In this document: positions 27,366 through 35,993 of the stretch, piece by piece
Numbering within the stretch: position 1 is the stretch's first letter
Layout: the number at the start of each line of letters is the position of its first letter
Assembly (NCBI RefSeq): GCF_030695125.1
Contig: NZ_JAUYTP010000018.1
Coordinates: 1-64,000 of the forward strand
Source: Allobosea sp.
GTDB taxonomy: Bacteria; Pseudomonadota; Alphaproteobacteria; Rhizobiales; Beijerinckiaceae
Direction of reading: 5' to 3'
Length of the DNA stretch: 64,000 nt
The notes under the pieces: model-generated
Seen by the model: only the letters and a program-made list of their open reading frames with translations
Databases searched by the model: none
Told to the model about the DNA's origin: nothing
Translations under genes and position numbers: made by a program

Positions 27366-28187
27366 TCAACGGCTGGCGGTGCGCGGGTCGAGCGCGTCGC
27401 GCAGGCCGTCGCAGAGCAGGTTCATGGCGAGGATGGTGAGCGTCAGCGCGGCGCAGGGCCAGACCAGCAGCAGCGGCGCCTGCTCCATGGTGGCGCGCGC
27501 GCCGCGGATCATCAGCCCCCAGGAAGGGGCGGGCGGGACGACGCCGAGACCAAGGAAGGAGAGCCCGCTCTCCAGCACGACGGCGGCGGCGACCGCGAGC
27601 GAGAGCTGGACCAGGATCGGCCCGGCGATGTTGGGCAGCACGGTCCGCAGCAGGAGATAGGCGGGCCGTGCGCCAAGCGCGCGCGTCGCCTCGACATAGT
27701 CGCGGCCTTTCACTGAGAGAACCTCGGCATGGGTGACGCGCGCGAAGCCCGGCAGATAGAGCACCGAGAGCACGAGGATCAGCGTCGCGGCGCCGGGGCC
27801 GAGCAGGGTCACCACCAAAAGAGCCAGAAGGATCGGCGGGAAGCAGAGCACGATGTCCATGCTGCGCACCGAGAGAAAGGCCGCGGCGCCCTTGCCCCAG
27901 CCGCCGATCAGCCCGAGCAGCACGCCAATGGCGCCGGCCGTCAGGGCGGAGACGAAGGCCACGCCCAGGCTGGTGCGCGCGCCCCAGAGCAGGCGCGCCA
28001 GCACGTCCCGCCCGAACTCGTCGCGGCCCAGCCAGGAGCCCGCCATGGGGCCGGCGAGCCGGTTGGCGACGTCCTGGCGGATCGGGTCGGGCAGGGGGAA
28101 GAGCGGCGCGCAGAGCGCCGCCAGCGCGATCAGGGCGACAAAGCCGCCGGGCAGCCAGAGGCGCTTTAAATGACGGTTGCCGCTCAT
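27366..28187 (-). CDS. Peptide/nickel-type ABC transporter permease (DppC-like)
   Basis: 273-residue inner-membrane permease with an N-terminal OppC-like helix, LGRDEFGRDVLARLLWGARTS and the EAA loop EATRALGARPAYLLLRTVLPN. About six membrane helices. Start overlaps the end of the DppB-like gene by 4 bases (ATGA). No matching ATPase genes (DppD/DppF) lie in this operon. Confidence 0.92.
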   Translation of the reverse strand: MSGNRHLKRLWLPGGFVALIALAALCAPLFPLPDPIRQDVANRLAGPMAGSWLGRDEFGRDVLARLLWGARTSLGVAFVSALTAGAIGVLLGLIGGWGKGAAAFLSVRSMDIVLCFPPILLALLVVTLLGPGAATLILVLSVLYLPGFARVTHAEVLSVKGRDYVEATRALGARPAYLLLRTVLPNIAGPILVQLSLAVAAAVVLESGLSFLGLGVVPPAPSWGLMIRGARATMEQAPLLLVWPCAALTLTILAMNLLCDGLRDALDPRTASR

Positions 28188-29140
28188 GAATGGGCCACCC
28201 GCGGGTCGAGCCAAGCGTGGACGAGCTCGACCACGAGGTTGAGCAGCAGGAACAGCACCGAAATCGTCAGCACGATGCCGACCACCATGGGGTAGTCGCG
28301 GCCCTCGACGGCGCGCAGCAGCGGCGTCGACATGCCCGGCCAGTTGAACACGTATTCTACCAGCACCGTGCCGCCGAGCAGCGTGCCCATCTGCAGGCCG
28401 AGCACGGTGACGACCGGGTTCAGCGCGTTGCGCAGGACGTGGACGACGATGACGCGGGTGGGCGAGAGGCCCTTGGCGCGGGCGGTGCGGACATAGTCGT
28501 TGGCGAGCGCGTCCAGCATCGCAGCGCGCGTCATCCGGAACAGCACCGCCGCCAGCCCCTTGGCGATGGCGATGGCGGGGAGGATCAGCAGCTTCAGATG
28601 CTGCACGGGGTCCTGCGCGAAGGGCACGAATCCGCCGGCCGGCATGATCCGCAGCGTCTGCGCGAAGAGCAGCACGAGCAGCGTGCCCAGCACGAAGACC
28701 GGCACGGCGAGCAGCAGCGCGGTGACGCCCGAGGCGGCGCGGTCGAAGGCGCCACCACGATCGAGCGCGGCGAAGACGCCCGCCGGAACGCCGACCAGAA
28801 TCGCGATGACGCTCCCAGCGGCGATCAGTTCGAGCGTGCGCGGCAGCCGCAGCGCGATCTCGCTGATCACCGGGTAGTCGTCGATGAGCGAGGTGCCGAG
28901 ATCGCCGCGCAGCAGCCCACTGATGAAGGCGGCGTATTGCACGAAGAGCGGCCGCTCGAGCCCTAGCTTCTCGCGCAGCTCGGCGACGGAGGCCGGGTCC
29001 GGCGAGACGCCGCCGGTCGAGAGCAGGAGCTCGGCGGGGTCGCCGGGCACCATGTGCAGCGCCAGGAAGACGATCGTCGCGACGAGCCAGGCTAGCCCTG
29101 CGACGACGGTCAGCTTGCGCGCCAGCCAGGTCATGCTCAT
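28184..29140 (-). CDS. Peptide/nickel-type ABC transporter permease (DppB-like)
   Basis: 318 residues with about six membrane helices. DppB landmarks are VFLALHMVPGDPAELLL at the N terminus, LGLERPLFVQYAAFISGLLRGDLG, and the EAA loop VRTARAKGLSPTRVIVVHVLRNAL. The start (MSMTWLARK) overlaps the binding-protein stop by 4 bases; the long open frame running further upstream is an antiphase shadow of that gene and not part of this protein. Confidence 0.92.
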   Translation of the reverse strand: MSMTWLARKLTVVAGLAWLVATIVFLALHMVPGDPAELLLSTGGVSPDPASVAELREKLGLERPLFVQYAAFISGLLRGDLGTSLIDDYPVISEIALRLPRTLELIAAGSVIAILVGVPAGVFAALDRGGAFDRAASGVTALLLAVPVFVLGTLLVLLFAQTLRIMPAGGFVPFAQDPVQHLKLLILPAIAIAKGLAAVLFRMTRAAMLDALANDYVRTARAKGLSPTRVIVVHVLRNALNPVVTVLGLQMGTLLGGTVLVEYVFNWPGMSTPLLRAVEGRDYPMVVGIVLTISVLFLLLNLVVELVHAWLDPRVAHS

Positions 29141-30669
29141 CCGAAATAAGTCTCTTCGAGCATGTTGCCGGAGGAGTTGGAGAGGGCGCCGGGCAGGTTG
29201 GTGAAGCCCATCACGCTCTTGTCCATGCCGTAGCCTTGGCTGCGCCAGGCGAGGCCGACGAGCGGCACCTCCTCCAGCGCGGCCCGCTGCATCTCCTTGT
29301 AGATCTCGACGCGCTTGGCCTGGTCGAACTCGGCGCGGCCCTTCGCGAGGGCGGCGATGGTGCGCGGCGCGTCGACGCGGAAGGAGCGGCCATGGCTCGG
29401 CGAGAGCGAGGTGTCGAGAACGACCGTCAGTCCGTCGGGATCGTTGTTGTCCGAGGAGACGCCGTGGATCGCCATGTCGTACTGGCCCTTCGAGCCGCGG
29501 GCGACGCGGGTCGACCAGTCGGGCAACTGCAGTTCGCACTGGATGCCGACCGCGGCGAGGTGCTGCTGGACGATCTCGGCGGTGTCCTTGTGCATGCCGA
29601 ACTGGGCGGTGGCGAGCAGGGTCGTCTGGAAGCCGTTGCCGAAGCCCGCTTCCGTCAGCAGCGCCTTGGCGCGGGCGGGGTCGTAGTTCCAGCCATGGGC
29701 GAGGTCCTTGTCCCACCAGGGCGTGCCCTCGGCGATCGGCAGGCCCTCGAGCGGCTTGCCGCGGCCGAAGAAGGCGACCTTGACGATGTCCTCCCGCCGC
29801 ACGGCGTGGGCGACGGCGCGGCGCACGCGCGGATCGTTGAAGGGCGGCTTGGAGCCGTTGAACAGCACGTCCATGAACGGCCCCTGCTGGGTGTCTAGCT
29901 TGAGGCGCGGATCGGCCTCGACCGCCGCCATCGACTGCCAGGGGACGTATTCGATCATGTCGACATCGCCCGACTGGAGGGCGGCGAAGCGCAGGTTCTC
30001 GTCGGCATAGACGACGAACTTGATGCCCTTCAGCTTCGGGATGCCGGGCTTGTAGAATTTGTCGAAGGCCGCGATCTCGACCGAGGAGCCCCGCTCCTGT
30101 CCGAGCAGCCGGAAGGGGCCGGCGCCGATCCACTCGGCCGGCGTGGATTTCCGCGAGAGGATGAAGGTGTTGTAGTTGCCGAACCAGCTCGGCAGCGTCG
30201 CCTGCGGCGTCTTGGTGATGAGACGGACCGTGCCGGGATCGGGGATCTCGATGCGCTCCACGCTCTGAAACTGGCTTCGCATATAGGCGGTCGATTTCTC
30301 GCCGGCGATCTGCTCGATCGACCACTTCACGTCCTCGGCGGTGACCGGATCGCCATTGTGGAAGACGCAGCCGGGCCGCAGCTTGAAGACCCAGGCGCCG
30401 TCGCCGTCGAGCGACCAGGAGGTCGCCAGTTCGCCGCGCAGCTCGCCATTGGCGCCATAGGAGACGAGGCTGCGGTGGATCAGCATCTTGACCGTGCCGG
30501 CCGAGGCGCCGGTCGAGACCCAGGGCTGGAGATTGGGCGGAAAGGCCGACAGGCCGTAGCGCAGGATGCCGGCGGCGCGTTGCGCACTGGCCGGGCGGGA
30601 GAGCAGCGGCAGGCTCGCGAAGGGCGCGGCCAAGCCGGCGGCCAGCATTGTGCGGCGTGAGATCGTCAT
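29137..30669 (-). CDS. Peptide-type ABC transporter substrate-binding protein (SBP family 5)
   Basis: 510-residue periplasmic binding protein. Tat-like signal (SRRTMLAAGLAAPFASLPLL...ASAQ), then the family 5 pattern: RSLVSYGANGELRGELATSW, FHNGDPVTAEDVKWSIE, FNDPRVRRAVAHAVRREDIV, YDPARAKALLTEAGF. GAGGAG 7 bases before ATG 30669 supports the start. Ligands of the family include di/oligopeptides, glutathione, opines and nickel; the downstream gamma-glutamyltransferase and creatininase-like enzymes suggest an amide or gamma-glutamyl compound. First gene of the operon, divergent from a GntR regulator. Confidence 0.92.
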   Translation of the reverse strand: MTISRRTMLAAGLAAPFASLPLLSRPASAQRAAGILRYGLSAFPPNLQPWVSTGASAGTVKMLIHRSLVSYGANGELRGELATSWSLDGDGAWVFKLRPGCVFHNGDPVTAEDVKWSIEQIAGEKSTAYMRSQFQSVERIEIPDPGTVRLITKTPQATLPSWFGNYNTFILSRKSTPAEWIGAGPFRLLGQERGSSVEIAAFDKFYKPGIPKLKGIKFVVYADENLRFAALQSGDVDMIEYVPWQSMAAVEADPRLKLDTQQGPFMDVLFNGSKPPFNDPRVRRAVAHAVRREDIVKVAFFGRGKPLEGLPIAEGTPWWDKDLAHGWNYDPARAKALLTEAGFGNGFQTTLLATAQFGMHKDTAEIVQQHLAAVGIQCELQLPDWSTRVARGSKGQYDMAIHGVSSDNNDPDGLTVVLDTSLSPSHGRSFRVDAPRTIAALAKGRAEFDQAKRVEIYKEMQRAALEEVPLVGLAWRSQGYGMDKSVMGFTNLPGALSNSSGNMLEETYFG

Positions 30670-30797
30670 CGGCTTTCTCCTCGCTGTGGTCGTCGTCGCC
30701 GTGCGCGTTGTCGCATCTGTCCGGCGTCCCTCGTCTGGCAAGAAGAGCGCCATCGGGGCTGCGACGCCAGTCCGGCAGCGCATGGCGGCCATGCGTC

Positions 30798-30807
30798 GTG
30801 TATACAT
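30798..30807. promoter_or_regulatory. Candidate GntR (FCD) operator
   Basis: The palindrome TGTATACA (30799-30806) within GTGTATACAT fits the TNGTNNNACNA style of sites bound by FadR/FCD regulators. It lies in the divergent region between the binding-protein gene and the GntR gene. Confidence 0.5.
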
Positions 30808-30880
30808 GGCGGATTTTTGATGTCTGGCACCGAAGCGCCTAGAGTTGCCGCATCGACATGCCGGATGAGGACGCTCGACC

Positions 30881-31582
30881 GTGAACGTAATGACGCCGCC
30901 CCAGGCGCAGGATGCGGAAAGCCGGCCGGCTCGCGAGCGGGTCTATGCCCATATCCGCGAGCAGATCCTGCGCGGCGTCTATGCCGGAGGCTCCTTCGTC
31001 GAGGAGGAGGCGATCTCGTCTGTCATGGGCGTGTCGCGGACGCCGGTCCGCGAGGCGTTTCACCGGCTCGAGGCGGAGCGCTTCATCGACCTGCTGCCGC
31101 GCCGCGGGGCGCTGGTGCGGCAGGTCACGGCACAGGAACTGGCCGATCTCTACGAGACCCGCCGCATGATCGAGGGCTATGCCGTCGCCCGCATCTGCCG
31201 GGAGAAGATCGTGCTGCCCGAGACGATGGAGGCGATTCTCGACCGTCTCGACGCGATCGCCGGCAGCGACCATTTCGCCCGCGTCGAGCTCAACCGCGAA
31301 TTCCATTTCGGCATGGTGCAGGCGCTGGGCAACGAGGTGCTGTCGGAACTTTACCAGTCGCTGGGGGCGCGCCAGCAGCGCGTCGCCATGCGGGCGCTGG
31401 CGGTGGATCCGGGTCGGATCGAGCGCATCCGCGTCGAGCACCGCGACTTTATCGCGGCGCTGCGGGCCTTCGACGAGGGGCGCGCGCGCGCCGTCCTCGA
31501 CGAGCATCTGCGGCCCGTGACCGGGGTGGTGTCGCGCCTGCCGGGCTATGGGCCGCCAGGCGCGAGCGATGCGGGCGCTTGA
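30881..31582 (+). CDS. GntR family regulator, FCD subfamily
   Basis: 233 residues. Winged HTH (EEEAISSVMGVSRTPVREAFHRL, then ERFIDLLPRRGALVRQVT) and FCD domain with DLYETRRMIEGYAVARIC and the conserved NREFHFGMVQALGN and VEHRDFIAALRAFDEGRA. Start is a GTG after GATGAGG (spacing about 12); ATG 30890 would shorten it by three residues. It most likely represses the divergent transporter/creatininase/gamma-glutamyltransferase operon and responds to a pathway carboxylate. Confidence 0.88.
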   Translation: MNVMTPPQAQDAESRPARERVYAHIREQILRGVYAGGSFVEEEAISSVMGVSRTPVREAFHRLEAERFIDLLPRRGALVRQVTAQELADLYETRRMIEGYAVARICREKIVLPETMEAILDRLDAIAGSDHFARVELNREFHFGMVQALGNEVLSELYQSLGARQQRVAMRALAVDPGRIERIRVEHRDFIAALRAFDEGRARAVLDEHLRPVTGVVSRLPGYGPPGASDAGA

Positions 31583-31588
31583 TCGCGT

Positions 31589-32590
31589 TCAGACCGGGAT
31601 CAACTGCATCGGCGCCGGGTAATAGCGGAAGCCTTCGCCCGCCTTGGCGAGGTTGCCAAAGCCCGGCCAGGCGAAGTGATAGGACATCACCGGCGTTTTC
31701 TCCTGCGCCAGCATCGTCAACAGCCGGACGCGCGACTGAACCGCCTGCTTGGGATCGCTGTCATAGGCGAATTCGAGGCGCGGGTTCTCGGTCAGCAGCA
31801 CGGCGTGGTGCGTCAGGTCGCCGAGGAAGACGAAGGATTTGCCGGCCGAGGCGACCTTGAAGATGTGGTGGCCGGCGGTGTGGCCGGGTGCCGCGATCGC
31901 CTGCACGCCGGGCAGGAATTCCTGCTGGTCCTTGAAGAAGACGATGCGGTCTCGCACCGGCATCAGGTTGGCGCGGGCATGCTCGATGAAGGCCTTGAGC
32001 GGCGAGCCGAGCTTGCTCTCGTCGGTCCAGAAATCGAAATCGATCTGGCTGATATGGATCCGGGCATTCGGAAAGAGCGGCTTGCCATCGGCCGTGCAGA
32101 TGCCGCCGATATGGTCGATATGGGCGTGGCTGCAGACGATGTCGTCGATGTCGCCAGGCTTGATGCCGGCCTCTTCCATGCTTTTCAACAGCCGGCCCGT
32201 GGTGGGGCCAAAGGCTTTGGAGAAGCCCATGCCGGTATCGAACATGACGAGCCGGTCGCCGAAATTCACGATCGGGATGTTCTGCTCGAGGACGACGTTG
32301 TCCTTGGGCAGGAAGCTGCTCTCGAGCATGCCGTAGACGGTGTCCTTGGGCACGCCGAGGAAGCTCGTGCCGGGGTCGCCGAGCGGCAGCGGCCCGTCGG
32401 AGACGACGGTGACCTCCGCCGTGCCGAGCATGAAGCGGTAGAAATAAGCCGGTTGCGTCTTCGACAGCGGCGCCTTGGCGGCCGCCGGCCCGATCAGCGG
32501 GACGCTTCCACCGGTGGCGGCGAGCGCGGCGGCTGCGCCCAGGAAGCCGCGGCGGCTCGCTGACGGCAGACGGAATGGGTCGTTCGACAT
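31589..32590 (-). CDS. Tat-exported metallo-beta-lactamase-fold hydrolase
   Basis: 333 residues. Twin-arginine signal (SRRGFLGAAAALAATGGS) then an MBL-fold domain with the metal motif SHAHIDHIGG, a further His in APGHTAGHH, Asp in FLGDLTHHAV and a C-terminal SYHFAWPG. Pattern is that of the AHL-lactonase/quorum-quenching-like and related lactonase branch of the superfamily; the substrate is unknown. GGAGGA 6 bases before ATG 32590 supports the start. It is divergent from a LysR regulator and converges with the GntR gene, 6 bases from its stop. Confidence 0.82.
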   Translation of the reverse strand: MSNDPFRLPSASRRGFLGAAAALAATGGSVPLIGPAAAKAPLSKTQPAYFYRFMLGTAEVTVVSDGPLPLGDPGTSFLGVPKDTVYGMLESSFLPKDNVVLEQNIPIVNFGDRLVMFDTGMGFSKAFGPTTGRLLKSMEEAGIKPGDIDDIVCSHAHIDHIGGICTADGKPLFPNARIHISQIDFDFWTDESKLGSPLKAFIEHARANLMPVRDRIVFFKDQQEFLPGVQAIAAPGHTAGHHIFKVASAGKSFVFLGDLTHHAVLLTENPRLEFAYDSDPKQAVQSRVRLLTMLAQEKTPVMSYHFAWPGFGNLAKAGEGFRYYPAPMQLIPV

Positions 32591-32842
32591 GGCATGTCCT
32601 CCTGATGGCAGTGGGGGCCGGCTTTGCGGCCTGTGCTCTTGGGTTTGCACGAGGGGGCATTCGGCCTCGCCTCGGCTCCGGGGAGGACGATGCACCTGCG
32701 TCGGCGGGCGGACCAATACCGGTTCGCTCTAGCGGCCATAACGCAAAGCTGGCGGGAGGGTTGGGCGTCGCTGGTCACGGGCGCCCAGCGCCGTTATGCA
32801 GGCATGCGGCTCGCCGCAGGCCTCAAGGAGACCAAATCGGGC

Positions 32843-33805
32843 ATGGATCTACGGCAGCTCCGGTATTTCGCGGCCATCGTCGAGCAGGGTTCCTTCTCGA
32901 AGGCCGCCACCAAGCTGCGCGTGGCGCAGCCCGCGCTGAGCCAGCATCTGCGGCATATGGAGGATGAGCTCGGCGTCGCGCTGCTGCATCGCGGCACGCG
33001 CGGTGTGCTGCCGACGGAAGCCGGCGAGCGCCTGCTGGCCCGCGCCCACATCATCCTGGCCGAGTTCGGGGCGCTGCGCGAGGCGGTGCGCGGCGAGGCC
33101 GAACTGCCGGGCGGCGAGGTCCGCATCGGCCTGCCGGGCACGGTGAGCGAGCAGTTCAGCGTGCCGCTGATCCAGGCGGCGCGCGAGCGCTATCCGGCCA
33201 TCCGCATCCGCATCGCCGAGGCGATGAGCGGCTTCGTGCTCGACTGGCTGCGCCGCGGCGAGGTCGATCTCGCGATGATCTACTCGACCTCCGACCCCAA
33301 GGGGCTCGGCATCCACCATGTCCTGACCGAGGAACTCTGCCTGTTCTCGGCGGCGGGGACGGCGGGAGCGCCGGCTGCGCCCGGGCAGGCCGTGGCCATG
33401 GCCGACGCCGCGTCGCTCGACCTGATCCTGCCCGGCATCGGCCATGGCCTGCGCGACCAGATCGACGAGGCGGCGGCCTCGGCGGGGACAACCATCCAGC
33501 CGGCGATCGAGATCGAATCCTACAGCCAGATCAAGCGGCTGGTGGAGCAGGGCTTCGGCTACAGCATCCTGCCGCGGATGGCGGTGGCGGCGCAGGAGAA
33601 GGCCGGGCTGTTCCGGACCTGGCCGCTGGAGCGACCGACGCTCTACCGCAAGGTCTACCTCGCCTATTCGACCGAGCGGCCGATGCCGGCGGCGGCGCGC
33701 GCCATCGGGCAATTGTCCTGGGAGATCCTGCGCGGACTCGTCACTGACGAGACCTGGACGGCGACGCTGGGCCAGGATGGCGGGCCGCCGACGCTGTACG
33801 GGTGA
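32843..33805 (+). CDS. LysR family transcriptional regulator
   Basis: 320 residues. N-terminal winged HTH (MDLRQLRYFAAIVEQGSFSK, then AQPALSQHLRHMEDELG) and a periplasmic-binding-like effector domain (GEVRIGLPGTVSEQFSVPLI...). It resembles the Nac/CynR-like branch. AAGGAG lies 12 bases before the ATG; the frame is open further upstream but without LysR homology. It sits 17 bases from the convergent MaoC-like gene and may regulate the CoA-ester genes or the divergent hydrolase; a T-N11-A palindrome at 37257-37275 is a possible target. Confidence 0.9.
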   Translation: MDLRQLRYFAAIVEQGSFSKAATKLRVAQPALSQHLRHMEDELGVALLHRGTRGVLPTEAGERLLARAHIILAEFGALREAVRGEAELPGGEVRIGLPGTVSEQFSVPLIQAARERYPAIRIRIAEAMSGFVLDWLRRGEVDLAMIYSTSDPKGLGIHHVLTEELCLFSAAGTAGAPAAPGQAVAMADAASLDLILPGIGHGLRDQIDEAAASAGTTIQPAIEIESYSQIKRLVEQGFGYSILPRMAVAAQEKAGLFRTWPLERPTLYRKVYLAYSTERPMPAAARAIGQLSWEILRGLVTDETWTATLGQDGGPPTLYG

Positions 33806-33822
33806 GGCTGGCGGCGCGCCGG

Positions 33823-34662
33823 TTACAACGGACGCGCCGTTCCTTCCATCCGCAGGCGCCCATCGGCGCCTTCCGTCCAGGTCCGGAGGCTGCCGTCGGC
33901 GTTGCGCCGGGCTTTGACGAGAAAATGCCCGCCGGCGATCAGCGGGCTCAGGCCGCGGTAGTCGAGCGCGAGCGTCGTTGTCCCCGCCAGCGTGGCCGCG
34001 ATGTTGAGCATCAGCGTCGCCTGGATCGGGCCATGGACGACGAGCCCGGCATAGCCTTCCTCGGCCGTCGCGTAGGGCTGGTCGTAATGGATGCGGTGGC
34101 CGTTGAAGGTCAGGGCCGAGTAGCGGAAGAGCAGGGTCGGGCTGGCCTCGACCTCCCAGATGAGATCGGCCGGCTCCGGCGCGGCGTTGGCGGCGGGCGC
34201 TGCGGCCGGCAGGCTCGAGGCCTCGCGGTAGACGATGTCGTGGCGCTCGCGCAGGGCGAGACCGCGCGGGGTCGAGACCTCGTGATGGACGGCGACGAAG
34301 CAGAGCGCGCCGGTGCGGCCCTCCTTGGCCGTGACCTCGCCGATGGTCGAGCGGCGCGTGACGACATCGCCCTCGCGCAGCGGCGCCAGCGCCTCGAGGC
34401 GCCCGCCCGCCCACATCCGGCGCGGCAGCGGCACCGGCGGCAGGAAATCGCCCTTCGCCGGATGACCATCGGGTCCGAGCGCGCTCATCGGCGCGATTGG
34501 TGGTGCGAGACACCAGTGCAGCGCTAAGGCCGCTGCGCCCTGCGGGCCGGGCGCGAGATGGGGCGCGAAGGTGGCCGCATAGCTCTCGATCAGGCGTGGC
34601 GTAACGAGGTCCGAGGCTTCCTCCGTGCGGCCGATCCAGCTGCGGAGATGGTCGATGTCCAT
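33823..34662 (-). CDS. MaoC-like (hot-dog) hydroxyacyl-CoA hydratase/dehydratase, double-domain
   Basis: 279 residues with an N-terminal FAS1-like dehydratase half (PPVPLPRRMWAGGRLE, DVVTRRSTIGEV) and a C-terminal MaoC half (FRYSALTFNGHRIHYDQPYA, GLVVHGPIQATLML). Architecture is that of mesaconyl-C4-CoA hydratase, 3-methylfumaryl-CoA hydratase and itaconyl-CoA hydratase-like enzymes. With the acyl-CoA dehydrogenase and class III CoA-transferase upstream in the same direction, it likely hydrates an unsaturated dicarboxylyl- or branched acyl-CoA. 14 bases separate it from the dehydrogenase gene. Confidence 0.8.
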   Translation of the reverse strand: MDIDHLRSWIGRTEEASDLVTPRLIESYAATFAPHLAPGPQGAAALALHWCLAPPIAPMSALGPDGHPAKGDFLPPVPLPRRMWAGGRLEALAPLREGDVVTRRSTIGEVTAKEGRTGALCFVAVHHEVSTPRGLALRERHDIVYREASSLPAAAPAANAAPEPADLIWEVEASPTLLFRYSALTFNGHRIHYDQPYATAEEGYAGLVVHGPIQATLMLNIAATLAGTTTLALDYRGLSPLIAGGHFLVKARRNADGSLRTWTEGADGRLRMEGTARPL

Positions 34663-34676
34663 CGGTACGAACGCTT

Positions 34677-35834
34677 TCAGTACGACCGCGGCATGCCCAG
34701 CACATGCTCCGCGAGATAGGACAGGATCAGATTGGTCGAGATCGGCGCCACCTGGTAGAGCCGCGTCTCCCTGAACTTGCGCTCGATATCGTATTCTTCG
34801 GCGAAGCCGAAGCCGCCATGGGTCTGGATGCAGGCATTGGCTGCTTCGAAGGAGGCGTCCGCCGCCAGCATCTTGGCCATGTTCGCCTCCGCGCCTGCAT
34901 TCTCGCCGGCCTCATAAAGCCGCACCGCCTCCCGCACCATCAGCTCGGCGGCGCGCATATTGGCGTAGGCCTTTGCAATCGGGAACTGGATGCCCTGGTT
35001 CTGGCCGATCGGCCGGCCGAAGACCTGCCGCTCCTTGGCGTAGGCCGAGGCCTTCTCGATGAACCATTTGGCGTCGCCGACGCATTCGGCGGCGATCAGG
35101 ATGCGCTCGGCGTTCATCCCCGAGAGGATGTAGCGGAAGCCCTTGCCCTCCTCGCCGACGAGGTTGTCAGCGGGGATGCGGACATTGTCGAAGAAGACCT
35201 CGGTGGTGGCATGGTTCATCATCGTCCGGATCGGCCGGATGGTGAGCCCGCTTTTGAGCGCCTCACGCATGTCGAGCAGGAAGACCGAGAGCCCGTCGGT
35301 GCGCTTGGCGACCTGGTCGCGCGGGGTGGTCCGGGCCAGCAGCAGCATCAGGTCCGACTGGGCGGCGCGGCTGGTCCAGATTTTCTGGCCGTTGACGATG
35401 TAATGGTCGCCCTCGCGTTTCGCGGTGGTGCGCAGCGCGGTGGTGTCGGTGCCGCTGGTCGGCTCGGTGACGCCGAAGGCCTGCAGGCGCAGTTCGCCCG
35501 AGGCGACGCGCGGCAGCCAGGCCTGCTTCTGCGCCTCCGAGCCGTGGCGCAGCACCGTGCCCATCACATACATCTGGGCATGGCAGGCGCCGCCATTGCA
35601 GCCCTGGCGCTGGATCTCCTCCATGATGACTGATGCCGCCGACAGCGTCAGGCCGGCGCCGCCATAGGCCTCGGGGATCAGCGCCGAGAGGAAGCCGCTT
35701 TCGGTGAGCGCCGCAACGAACTCGGTCGGATAGGCCATCTCGCGGTCAAGCTTGCGCCAGTACTCGCCAGGGAAGCCGGCGCAGAGGCGGGCGACGGCGT
35801 CGCGGATCTCGGCATGGTCGGATGGGTGCTGCAT
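34677..35834 (-). CDS. Acyl-CoA dehydrogenase
   Basis: 385-residue FAD enzyme. Landmarks are LIPEAYGGAGL, AFGVTEPTSGTDT (flavin/substrate loop), GQKIWTSRA, NAERILIAAECVGDA, ERQVFGRPIGQNQGIQFPIA, and the C-terminal QTHGGFGFAEEYDIERKFRETRLYQVAPIS. The acidic catalytic position before the LYQVAPIS block cannot be placed with certainty by eye. ATG 35834 is chosen; an upstream TTG (35867) overlaps AGAGG and is unlikely. Part of the CoA-ester module with the MaoC-like and CoA-transferase genes. Confidence 0.9.
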   Translation of the reverse strand: MQHPSDHAEIRDAVARLCAGFPGEYWRKLDREMAYPTEFVAALTESGFLSALIPEAYGGAGLTLSAASVIMEEIQRQGCNGGACHAQMYVMGTVLRHGSEAQKQAWLPRVASGELRLQAFGVTEPTSGTDTTALRTTAKREGDHYIVNGQKIWTSRAAQSDLMLLLARTTPRDQVAKRTDGLSVFLLDMREALKSGLTIRPIRTMMNHATTEVFFDNVRIPADNLVGEEGKGFRYILSGMNAERILIAAECVGDAKWFIEKASAYAKERQVFGRPIGQNQGIQFPIAKAYANMRAAELMVREAVRLYEAGENAGAEANMAKMLAADASFEAANACIQTHGGFGFAEEYDIERKFRETRLYQVAPISTNLILSYLAEHVLGMPRSY

Positions 35835-35874
35835 GGCGTCGCTTGTTCTGCTGTCGGGTTCGATCAACCTCTAC

Positions 35875-35993
35875 GTCATCCCGGACGCAGCGAAGCGGAG
35901 CTCCGGGATCCATCGTAGGGCGGATACGGCCCAGAGGGCTCGCTCTACGATGGATCCCGGATCTGCGCGGCTTCGCCGCTTGTCCGGAATGAC
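35875..35993. repeat. Palindromic repeat overlapping the CoA-transferase 3' end
   Basis: Starts GTCATCCCGGACGCAGCGAA and ends CTTGTCCGGAATGAC, with internal GGGATCCATCGTAG/CTACGATGGATCCC arms. It occupies the gap between the acyl-CoA dehydrogenase and the CoA-transferase and provides the last residues and stop codon of the latter, so it appears to have entered the gene end. Confidence 0.85.

Noticed and set aside
29141-30325. Upstream extension of the DppB-like frame, making a 713-residue protein
   Set aside because: The extension translates the binding-protein gene in another frame; the permease has a proper start overlapping the binding-protein stop.
32737-32798. CATAACG/CGTTATG inverted repeat before the LysR gene as an operator
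   Set aside because: The arms are 48 bases apart, only 7 bases long, and no T-N11-A symmetry was seen; too weak to call.
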